Positions 1 through 6,363 of a DNA stretch of 9,865 bases are shown here, piece after piece; positions within the stretch are counted from its first letter, which is position 1; each line of letters starts with the position of its first letter. A program made the translations under genes and the position numbers. The notes beneath the pieces were generated by a model. The model was not told where the DNA came from, did not search any database, and was given only the letters and a program-made list of their open reading frames with translations. This DNA comes from Chryseosolibacter sp966080355 (GTDB taxonomy: Bacteria > Bacteroidota > Bacteroidia > Cytophagales > Cyclobacteriaceae): contig CBHROW010000204.1 in the NCBI GenBank assembly GCA_966080355.1, forward strand, positions 1 through 9,865, given 5' to 3'.

Positions 1-14
1 TTACGCATACTTTT

Positions 15-653
15 TCATTTCAGTTTCGAAATTGTGTCTATAAATGTAAAATGGTCCTTGTGGTCTTCGAGTGCTGAAGTGTTGCCAACAATAAAATTTT
101 CGACCGGGATTTTAAATTCATCTCTAAGATCACGACTCGGTTTTGTGGATGAGAATTTCGAAAGATCGATTCCACTGTGAATAGTAATGCATTTGGATGG
201 GTCATGCACATAAGCTTTCATCATGCTCGTGATCATATGAGAAACGCCAACGATCCTTTTGATGTGCTGATGGTTGTACTTGAATCGGGTCAGCCAATTG
301 CCTTTGGGGATGAAATCGACTCTTCGGCTGAGGATCATTGGAGTTCGATTTCCAAGCACGGCTGAAAGTATGGCAATCCCATGCGATTTTGCGCTGTGCA
401 TGTGAATGAGGTCGATCTTTTCTGCACTGCAAATATTTTTGATAGCGCCAGCGGTGGAAAAATCGAAGCTGTTTCGAAACGTCAGCGAGCGAAAGGGGAT
501 TTTTTTATCCTGGCAATACTTTTCAAAAGCTGAGCCTGCTCTTAACGCCACAAGCACATCAACGCCAGATCTCATCGATTCATCAAGCAGGTAAGCGATT
601 TGCTGCTCGCCACCCCGCCACGTCTTTTCAGAACTGAGATGAAGGATTTTCAC
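15..653 (-). CDS. Family-4 glycosyltransferase, ending after its N-terminal domain (possibly disrupted)
   Basis: Probable retaining GT-B glycosyltransferase that would transfer a sugar from an NDP-donor onto a growing surface glycan at the inner membrane. Seen: an N-terminal Rossmann-like start with the glycine loop WRGGEQQ (residues 12-18), a conserved IHMHSAKSHG segment (83-92), the inter-domain HSGID motif (159-163), and the first strand of the C-terminal domain, VGNTSALEDHKDH (189-201). The protein then stops at residue 212. Members of this family are usually about 350-400 residues, so nearly all of the donor-binding domain, including the E-x7-E motif, is missing. The start is GTG at 651-653, overlapping the TGA of the preceding glycosyltransferase gene (GTGA, 650-653), which suggests translational coupling. 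Only 14 bases of window lie beyond the stop. One of the other two frames is open there, so a one-base frameshift is possible; a true short protein or a sequencing error are alternatives. Family assignment is firm; intactness is not. Confidence 0.8.
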   Translation of the reverse strand: MKILHLSSEKTWRGGEQQIAYLLDESMRSGVDVLVALRAGSAFEKYCQDKKIPFRSLTFRNSFDFSTAGAIKNICSAEKIDLIHMHSAKSHGIAILSAVLGNRTPMILSRRVDFIPKGNWLTRFKYNHQHIKRIVGVSHMITSMMKAYVHDPSKCITIHSGIDLSKFSSTKPSRDLRDEFKIPVENFIVGNTSALEDHKDHFTFIDTISKLK

Positions 654-1801
654 AGCGCGGTTTTTTTAGACTTGGCGACCTTCAATTCATCAAATAATTC
701 GGTGTAAAGTCGATCGTAATTTTTGATGGTATCCTGGATGTTCAATTTTTTCTCGATGTGTTGGCGCGCGGCTTTTCCATATTGTTTTACGAGCCCGGCA
801 TTTTCAGAGAGGTATATCATTTTTTCAGCAAGCGCCTTTGGATCCTTACGGGGAACAACAAGGCCGCTGACACTATCTTCAACCAGACCCACGTTACCTG
901 GAATGTCTGTGATAAGCGGGCAAACTTCCAGCGACATGGCTTCGATGACTGACTTCGTGATCGCTTCGCCTTTGATCGATGCAAGCACAAAAACATCGCA
1001 GGCTTTCACAACGTTTAGAATGTCTTTGCGGAACCCGAGAAGGTGTATCCTATCCTTCATCGGACTGTTGTTGATCAGATCCAGGAAATATGGTTTGTCA
1101 AAATCGCGGCCGGCAAGCAAGAGATGTATTTTCGAAGACTTCGGCAGCAGATAAGTGGCACGCAGTAAATACTTGAGACCTTTCATGCGCCTGATGTTCG
1201 CTCCGCAGATCATGCAGAACGCATCCTCGGGAACGCCCAGCGATTGTTTGGTTACCGGTTCAACACCATCGTACCAATGCACATCATGTCCTTTGTTGAT
1301 GGTCACGGCCTTATCTTTTCCAAAGAGCATGTTTCTTCTGAAGATCTGTCGGATCGCCTCAACCAGGCAGATGATCCGGTCGACACGCGGGCTTAAATAT
1401 TTCCAATACATGACTGGGTTCCACCAGTCAATGTTGCCGGTATAGCCGCGATACAGCACAACCTTCACGGGAACCGACATCGCAGCCATAAGTCCGTTAA
1501 CCATGGCTTTGTTGTTGAAAAGCTGAAGTATATGATAGCGACCGGCAAGCAGTTCTTTTCTGATCGTCTTGACGTAAGTCCAGCTGAATTTTTTAGTCGG
1601 GTGAAAATCAATGACCCGAATACCTGCTTCGAGGAAGCTATGGACATATTCAGCCGAAGCAAAAGTCATGACGGTAATGTGATACTTACCCGATCGTTGA
1701 AGGCCGATCAGAATTTCTGCTTCAGGCCGCACGGTTACGGTTGAACGATAATCGGAAATAACAAGGACCCTGATTGGCTCGGCTGGAATAGATTCGCTCA
1801 T
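650..1801 (-). CDS. Family-4 glycosyltransferase (GT-B fold)
   Basis: Glycosyltransferase of 383 residues, full length for the GT4 family, expected to use an NDP-sugar or similar donor in surface polysaccharide synthesis on the cytoplasmic side of the membrane. Seen: an N-terminal domain starting with the strand RVLVISDYRS (11-20); the beginning of the C-terminal domain at ICGANIRRMKG (198-208), with basic residues R204/R205/K207 where GT4 enzymes contact the donor phosphates; the strand IHLLLAGR (225-232); the segment RIHLLGFRKDI (251-261); and the E-x7-E signature with E279 and E287. No signal peptide or membrane helix is evident. The ATG at 1799-1801 is the natural start, 93 bases from the divergent methyltransferase gene. 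Its stop overlaps the next glycosyltransferase start by 4 bases, so the two form an operon. Sugar and acceptor cannot be read from the sequence. Confidence 0.9.
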   Translation of the reverse strand: MSESIPAEPIRVLVISDYRSTVTVRPEAEILIGLQRSGKYHITVMTFASAEYVHSFLEAGIRVIDFHPTKKFSWTYVKTIRKELLAGRYHILQLFNNKAMVNGLMAAMSVPVKVVLYRGYTGNIDWWNPVMYWKYLSPRVDRIICLVEAIRQIFRRNMLFGKDKAVTINKGHDVHWYDGVEPVTKQSLGVPEDAFCMICGANIRRMKGLKYLLRATYLLPKSSKIHLLLAGRDFDKPYFLDLINNSPMKDRIHLLGFRKDILNVVKACDVFVLASIKGEAITKSVIEAMSLEVCPLITDIPGNVGLVEDSVSGLVVPRKDPKALAEKMIYLSENAGLVKQYGKAARQHIEKKLNIQDTIKNYDRLYTELFDELKVAKSKKTAL

Positions 1802-1822
1802 TGGCGATTATTAATAACCAGC

Positions 1823-1852
1823 CAAATTACACCCTATTTTAAAAATATTCAA
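1823..1852 (-). promoter_or_regulatory. Possible Bacteroidota-type promoter for the leftward glycosyltransferase pair
   Basis: On the minus strand a TTG (1852-1850) is followed after 20 bases by TAATTTG (1829-1823), about 21 bases upstream of the ATG at 1801. This resembles the Bacteroidota pattern TTG...TAnnTTTG, but the -7 element is one base short between TA and TTTG, so the match is imperfect. It is the best candidate in the 93-base divergent spacer. No equally good candidate was found for the rightward methyltransferase gene. Confidence 0.3.
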
Positions 1853-1894
1853 TGCCGCGTTTGGGGGAAAATAATTCTATTTTGGAATTGTGAT

Positions 1895-2710
1895 ATGATG
1901 CACCTCAAGCGTTTTCTCAAAAAACTCCTGTTCGATATCAATGCGAAAAACTTTGGTGTTGTAAACTTTCTCTATCGATGGACTTTCAATCCAAAGAAAG
2001 GATCGCTTGCCGATTTTATGTTCCGGTTTTCCCTCGCGAATCCTCGTGTCAGGTTTATTCAGGTAGGGGCAAATGACGGCTATTATCACGATCCGGTTCA
2101 CAGGTTCATACGCATGTTTCGGTGGGAGGGAGTGCTCCTCGAACCGCAACCGGATGTGTATGAGCAATACCTTTGCAAGCTGCATGCTTTTACGCCAAAC
2201 GTTCAAACCGTGAACGCAGCCTTGTCGTACGAAGATGGAAAATGCGAAATGTTCAAAATAGCTTTTTCGAGCTCACGGTGGGCCACAGGGCTGACCTCAT
2301 TCAAACGTGATGCTGTTGAAAAAGCTATTCAGTCCGGGCACGTTGAGCGCCTCGCCAATCGATACGGGGAGAAATTGCCAAAAGATAAAAGAGACTACAT
2401 CGAAAAAGTTGTGATCGATTCGATCAGTGCCAGCACGCTCATTGACACTTATGATCTGAAAAAAGTCGACTGGGTACAAATCGATGCGGAGGGATTCGAC
2501 TTCGAGATCATCAAGCTGCTCAAGATCGACTGCATAAAGCCCACTGTCATCGTTTATGAAAAATCACATCTGAGTGACAAGGAACAGGAAGCTTGCATTA
2601 TGTATCTTCGCGAAAATAACTATGAAGTGACTGACATTCGCGAGAATACCGTTGCCATGAGAAACCCAACGCCCGCGTTTGCCGCTTTCTTCGCCAGGAA
2701 CAACGCATGA
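1895..2710 (+). CDS. FkbM family SAM-dependent methyltransferase
   Basis: Predicted methyltransferase of 271 residues, moving a methyl group from S-adenosylmethionine to a hydroxyl, most likely on a sugar of a surface glycan given its neighbours. Seen: a SAM-binding motif I FIQVGANDG (54-62), followed by an acidic strand end LLEPQP (81-86), and the FkbM-typical segment VQIDAEGFDFEIIKLL (194-209) containing the conserved D197-A-E-G. Two consecutive ATG codons (1895 and 1898) could serve as start; the first is listed. The 3' end shares ATGA with the next gene (2707-2710), so the two are probably co-transcribed and translationally coupled. The FkbM family is known for O-methylation of polyketides and of sugars; a glycan substrate here is inferred only from context. 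Confidence 0.88.
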   Translation: MMHLKRFLKKLLFDINAKNFGVVNFLYRWTFNPKKGSLADFMFRFSLANPRVRFIQVGANDGYYHDPVHRFIRMFRWEGVLLEPQPDVYEQYLCKLHAFTPNVQTVNAALSYEDGKCEMFKIAFSSSRWATGLTSFKRDAVEKAIQSGHVERLANRYGEKLPKDKRDYIEKVVIDSISASTLIDTYDLKKVDWVQIDAEGFDFEIIKLLKIDCIKPTVIVYEKSHLSDKEQEACIMYLRENNYEVTDIRENTVAMRNPTPAFAAFFARNNA

Positions 2711-3495
2711 AGAAAATTTCCGCGGTTATCATCACTTTCAACGAAGAAGCAAACATCCGCAGGTGCCTCACTTCTCTTCACAGCCTGGTCGATGAAATTA
2801 TCGTAGTGGATTCGTTCTCCACCGACAACACAGAGAAGATCTGCCGGGAATTCAACGTCAATTTTATTACAAACGCTTTTGCCGGCCATATTGAGCAAAA
2901 GAACTTCGCCATGGAAAAAGCAACCTATCCGTTCGTGCTTTCCCTCGATGCAGATGAAGCATTGACAGGCGAGTTGGCTGCTGCGATTCATTCGATCAAA
3001 TCATCTTCGGCAGATCAAAGTGTCGCAGACGCGTATGCTTTCAATCGCCTTAATTTCTACTGCGGCAAATTTATTCGGCATGGTGTGTGGTACCCTGATC
3101 GAAAGATCCGGCTGTGGGACAGAACGAAAGGAAGGTGGGGTGGGGAAAACCCGCACGACACGGTGATTATGCAACCAGGCTCGGTCGTCAAAAAACTTGA
3201 TGGCGACTTATTGCATTACAGTTATAGTTCGATCACGGCTCACGTTCAGCAAATGAATAAATTTTCTGACATTGCTGCCCGCGAGGCGTTCAGGAAAGGC
3301 AAGACGGCTAACGTATTTATTCATCTGGTTGTTCATCCGTTCACCACGTTTCTAAAATCGTACATATTTCGATTAGGATTTCTCGATGGGCACCAGGGCT
3401 ATCTTGTGGCGGTCAGTGCAGCTTATTATCGCTATCTCAAGTACTCGAAATTACTTCAATTAAATTCGACCGTGAAAAACAAGCCCGTTCAATGA
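2707..3495 (+). CDS. Family-2 glycosyltransferase, WaaE/KdtX-like
   Basis: Inverting GT-A glycosyltransferase of 262 residues. Seen: the N-terminal nucleotide-binding start SAVIITFNEEANI (5-17), the strand EIIVVDSFSTDNT (30-42), the DxD-type metal/donor motif LSLDADEAL (79-87) around D81-A-D83-E84, and a C-terminal hydrophobic or amphipathic stretch with FLDGHQGYLVA (225-235), which is characteristic of the group annotated as LPS core beta-glucosyltransferase WaaE/KdtX. WaaE-type enzymes add glucose to a core heptose in enterobacteria. In Bacteroidota many paralogues of this shape sit in capsule and EPS loci, so sugar and acceptor remain open. The ATG overlaps the methyltransferase stop (ATGA). 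The 3' end overlaps the convergent CPBP-like gene by 7 bases, leaving no room for a separate terminator between them. Confidence 0.88.
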   Translation: MKKISAVIITFNEEANIRRCLTSLHSLVDEIIVVDSFSTDNTEKICREFNVNFITNAFAGHIEQKNFAMEKATYPFVLSLDADEALTGELAAAIHSIKSSSADQSVADAYAFNRLNFYCGKFIRHGVWYPDRKIRLWDRTKGRWGGENPHDTVIMQPGSVVKKLDGDLLHYSYSSITAHVQQMNKFSDIAAREAFRKGKTANVFIHLVVHPFTTFLKSYIFRLGFLDGHQGYLVAVSAAYYRYLKYSKLLQLNSTVKNKPVQ

Positions 3496-4424
3496 ACAAT
3501 TGATTTTTTTATGAACGCTACGAGTTCCATCGTCCAGGCGATGCCCATGTGAACGATGATGCCTCCCCATACGCTTTTCGTCTCGTAAGCAACGACACCG
3601 AGTATAAAACCACCGAAGATCGAACTCATGGCTTCACCTGCGGGTTTCCCGAAGTGCAAAACGCAATAGAGAACAGCCATGGTGATAACAGCTCCACGGC
3701 CCAGTAGACCCGACATGGCAATCACAAAAAAACCGCGAAACAAGTATTCAACAGTAACGAAGTCGAGACCGTAGGCGATCTCATAAATCGCCACCGTTAT
3801 CCATTCTTCGATACCCAATGCCGTGTGAGCACTGCTCACTTTATACATCGGGTATTGTCGTGTAAAACTTGCGTTGAAAGATGCGGCCACAATAAGCGGG
3901 AACATGATCAACAGCATCGTGAAATACGGACGTGCATCGAACTTGTAAGCACTCAATCCATAGCGGTGCGTCTCATTTTTTTCGAAGACATAATAGAAGA
4001 CTAAAATGGGAATGAACACCGTAAAAAAACTCGCCCCATTCACCGCTACCTTGAATGCCCAGAATTGCGCTCGTGCCGGTGTTACGGCATCGATTGACTC
4101 ACCGAGATACGGCATACTTGCATCAAGGGACAACAACAAGATCCCGAAGAGACTTTTTATCCAAAACTCGCGAAGGCTGAATATCTCCATGCGATTTTTG
4201 AAATGCGCGAAAATGTAAATGGCCGTGAAGTATGGAATCGAGTAGAAGATGACGTACGCATAGAACTTGGTCCAGTTGTGTAGAGGCTCGAGATAGTTGT
4301 CCTCAAAATCGAACACATAATTTAAGGAAAGGCAAACGACTAGAAACGCTGCCGTGGAAAAGTATTGTTTGGGATTGAAATCTTCGCGAAGGTGGTGGAC
4401 TAGAAACTGCCAGATCTTTTTCAT
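3489..4424 (-). CDS. CPBP/Rce1-like intramembrane protease family protein with altered motifs
   Basis: Polytopic inner-membrane protein of 311 residues, related to the CPBP (CAAX protease and bacteriocin-processing) family. Several hydrophobic segments are visible (for example around 22-36, 55-74, 91-101, 131-147, 168-182, 231-241, 245-257 and 268-280). The family motifs sit at the C-terminal end. VEYLFRG (225-231) matches the EExxxR motif except that the first Glu is Val. The histidine of motif 2 is in LHFGKP (H257). Motif 3 is around H292 in VHMGIAW, without the usual Asn four residues on. In Rce1 the first Glu and the motif-2 His are the key catalytic residues, so protease activity is doubtful, or this is a subfamily using another acid (E215 or E226). 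The reading frame extends upstream to 4523, but the ATG at 4422-4424 overlaps the maf stop as TGATG and is the likelier start. Confidence 0.72.
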   Translation of the reverse strand: MKKIWQFLVHHLREDFNPKQYFSTAAFLVVCLSLNYVFDFEDNYLEPLHNWTKFYAYVIFYSIPYFTAIYIFAHFKNRMEIFSLREFWIKSLFGILLLSLDASMPYLGESIDAVTPARAQFWAFKVAVNGASFFTVFIPILVFYYVFEKNETHRYGLSAYKFDARPYFTMLLIMFPLIVAASFNASFTRQYPMYKVSSAHTALGIEEWITVAIYEIAYGLDFVTVEYLFRGFFVIAMSGLLGRGAVITMAVLYCVLHFGKPAGEAMSSIFGGFILGVVAYETKSVWGGIIVHMGIAWTMELVAFIKKSIVH

Positions 4425-4987
4425 CACCAGTTTTTGAGATGCTGATAAACTTTGTGGATCGGCAAACCCATCACATTGAAATAAGATCCGATGATTCGCT
4501 GTATCGCTATCATTCCAATCCAATCTTGTGCACCGTAGGCTCCTGCTTTATCGAACGGCTTGTAGCGATCAACGTAGAATTCGACTTCATCTTTGGTCAA
4601 TGACTGGAAAGTAACTTCGGTCGTGTCATCGAAACTCACTTCGCGTTCTTTGGAAATAATGCATACGCCCGTCATGACGAGGTGCGTTCGACCGGAAAGC
4701 GCGTTGAGCATTTGGATTGCTTCGTGCCGGTCTGCGGGCTTGTTGAGGATTTTTCCATTGAGAATGACAACGGTATCGGCTGTCACGATGATCTCATCGC
4801 TCATCTTCGGCCTGAAAAATTCTGCTTTGACAGACGCGAGATATTTCGCAACCTGATCGACCGGCATATCCGCTGGAAAATCTTCTTCCACGTGAGGCTT
4901 TTCCACCGCGAATTCAAATCCCGCTTCTTTCATCAGATATTGTCTTCGTGGAGAAGAGGAGGCGAGAATCAGTGGGCGCTTCATCAT
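4424..4987 (-). CDS. maf: Maf family nucleotide pyrophosphatase (probable dTTP/UTP type)
   Basis: House-cleaning nucleotide pyrophosphatase hydrolysing dTTP, UTP and modified pyrimidine triphosphates to monophosphates, cytosolic; the Bacillus homologue also inhibits septum formation when overproduced. Seen in the 187-residue form: LILASSSPRR (6-15), the phosphate-binding start; VTADTVV (68-74) with catalytic D71; ALSGRTH (96-102); and DKAGAYGAQ (146-154) followed by SYFNVMGLP (168-176). DKAGAYG is typical of the YhdE-like (dTTP/UTP) subgroup rather than YceF. Two adjacent ATGs exist (4985-4987 and 4982-4984). Both overlap the upstream DUF1015 stop, by 4 bases or 1, and the first is listed. 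The frame continues upstream to 5056, but that extension lies inside DUF1015 coding sequence and precedes the conserved N-terminus. The 3' end overlaps the CPBP-like gene start by one base. Confidence 0.95.
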   Translation of the reverse strand: MMKRPLILASSSPRRQYLMKEAGFEFAVEKPHVEEDFPADMPVDQVAKYLASVKAEFFRPKMSDEIIVTADTVVILNGKILNKPADRHEAIQMLNALSGRTHLVMTGVCIISKEREVSFDDTTEVTFQSLTKDEVEFYVDRYKPFDKAGAYGAQDWIGMIAIQRIIGSYFNVMGLPIHKVYQHLKNW

Positions 4988-6288
4988 TGTGCAAACGGGG
5001 AATAAACCGGCTCGCGGAATTCTTCTTCTTTGATCGAGCTGAAAAGAAATCCGCAAATCACCTTTGGATAAAAGTACGTTGATTTTTGCGGCATCGTATA
5101 GCCACTATAGCAAACTTTTTTCACGTCTTCGATCGAAACCTCGTTGGTAATGATAGCGAGTTGGGCATCGCCCTGGATCACACGCTTCAAACAGTCCGAA
5201 AAGCTTCGGTCAAATTCAATATATTCAGTTTTACGCTGGTCTTTTCCCGCGATGCCCAACGCTTGTTCGATAATAAAATAATGCATCACGGTAAGGTCGA
5301 GGCGCTTGACCTCCTCGGGAAAATGCCATTTGATCTTGTCAATCGACTCGGGCTTCAATCTTATCTTATATGCGTTCTCGCGGAACATCAACCCAAATGC
5401 CCATTGCTTTCCTGCGATGATCTCGTTCAGTGTGTCGCTGTCTTCCACAGGTTTGATGATAAAATCTTCCCCTAGCTTTTTCATGACCGTGGCTTCGTCA
5501 AACCCAGGCATGTTTCGGATCAATCGATGGGTCGGCAGTATGCGAAGATCGTCAGCTTCTGTGTTGGTGAGGTACATGAGATGATAATTGTAGCCTTCGC
5601 GGCCTGTGTGACCAGCTACTTTCTCACGTTTGTGCTTGTAATAGAGCGAACCTTCATAGCGATGATGACCATCAGCAAGAATGACGGTCTTATCTTTTAA
5701 CGCGTCAATAAATTTTTTTATGACGGCCGCATCGTGGATGACCGCCAGGACATCGCGAACGCCCTGGTAGTCTTCTGTCTCGTAAATGGGAAACCGGATC
5801 GCATCGTCCATGTACTTTTCCAGTTCAAAAGCGGGATCGGTGTAGAGACCATGCGTAGGACTAACCTGCAACTCAGTTTTTTCCAGCAATTCAATGCGAT
5901 CGTTAACCGCTTTTGGAATGGTGTTCTCATGGCGCAGAATCACGTTCTCTGAAAAATCATATGCACGAATGTGACAAATAAAACCTTTGCGGATGCTCGG
6001 TTTTGCGTTACCCGAAAGTTTGAAATATTGATAATACACGTAAATGCCGGGCAGCGCATCCTGCAATATCACTTCAGTTTTTTTCCAGACTTCGAGCAGA
6101 TGGGCTGCGCGATCTGCCGCATCAGGCGGACGCGGAACAGAAAGGTGAATACTGTTGTGTGGATTCTGGTACAACGCTTTTCGCTGCTTTTCCGACACCA
6201 CATCGAACAACGGAGAGGTCAGATCATCGATGTACGGAGTGAGGTCTGGATTGTATCGCCACGCTCGGAAGGGAAGGATCTCGGCCAT
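4984..6288 (-). CDS. DUF1015 family protein
   Basis: Protein of 434 residues matching DUF1015, a conserved family with no settled function that in other bacteria often lies near serine biosynthesis genes. Seen: the N-terminal segment AEILPFRAWRYNPD (2-15); a YQNPHNSIHL segment (40-49); the central motif ILADGHHRYE (203-212), the family hallmark; an LPTHRLI segment (251-257); and the near-C-terminal MPQKSTYFYPK (399-409). No signal peptide or membrane helix is visible, so it is probably cytosolic. The DGHHR motif recalls the ParB/sulfiredoxin-fold enzymes, including an archaeal serine kinase, but that link is inference from a short motif. The ATG at 6286-6288 lies only 2 bases from an 8-bp tandem repeat (6291-6330). 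The stop overlaps the maf start, making this the first gene of a three-gene operon. Confidence 0.88.
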   Translation of the reverse strand: MAEILPFRAWRYNPDLTPYIDDLTSPLFDVVSEKQRKALYQNPHNSIHLSVPRPPDAADRAAHLLEVWKKTEVILQDALPGIYVYYQYFKLSGNAKPSIRKGFICHIRAYDFSENVILRHENTIPKAVNDRIELLEKTELQVSPTHGLYTDPAFELEKYMDDAIRFPIYETEDYQGVRDVLAVIHDAAVIKKFIDALKDKTVILADGHHRYEGSLYYKHKREKVAGHTGREGYNYHLMYLTNTEADDLRILPTHRLIRNMPGFDEATVMKKLGEDFIIKPVEDSDTLNEIIAGKQWAFGLMFRENAYKIRLKPESIDKIKWHFPEEVKRLDLTVMHYFIIEQALGIAGKDQRKTEYIEFDRSFSDCLKRVIQGDAQLAIITNEVSIEDVKKVCYSGYTMPQKSTYFYPKVICGFLFSSIKEEEFREPVYSPFAQ

Positions 6289-6290
6289 TT

Positions 6291-6330
6291 AAGGTGTTAA
6301 AGTGTTAAGGTGTTAAGGTGCTAAGGTTAG
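6291..6330. repeat. 8-bp tandem repeat (AAGGTGTT) upstream of the DUF1015 gene
   Basis: Four consecutive 8-bp units are seen: AAGGTGTT (6291-6298), AAAGTGTT (6299-6306), AAGGTGTT (6307-6314) and AAGGTGCT (6315-6322), then a decayed fifth unit AAGGTTAG (6323-6330). The array fills about half of the 75-base spacer between the accC stop and the DUF1015 start. On the coding strand it reads as AACACCTT units ending 2 bases before the ATG. It is non-coding, so changes in copy number would alter leader length, not a reading frame. Confidence 0.9.
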
Positions 6331-6363
6331 TGGGATGGGCAGTGTGTGGGTGTTGGCCAAAGC

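Noticed and set aside
723..1154. 143-residue plus-strand reading frame
   Set aside because: It is antisense to a clear full-length glycosyltransferase gene and shows no recognisable protein features.
1878..1884. TATTTTG as a promoter -7 box for the FkbM methyltransferase gene
   Set aside because: It is one base short of TAnnTTTG and ends only 10 bases before the ATG, with no TTG at a suitable distance.
3489..3510. Intrinsic terminator for the GT2 gene
   Set aside because: The hairpin is only 5 bp and AT-rich (TCAAT/ATTGA) although a 7-T run follows; too weak to call.
4425..4523. N-terminal extension of the CPBP-like protein (33 extra residues)
   Set aside because: The extension lies entirely within maf coding sequence and has no family-like sequence; the ATG at 4424 overlaps the maf stop as TGATG.
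4988..5056. N-terminal extension of Maf (23 extra residues)
   Set aside because: It is inside the DUF1015 gene and precedes the conserved LILASSSPRR start of Maf; the overlapping ATGs at 4982-4987 explain the start better.
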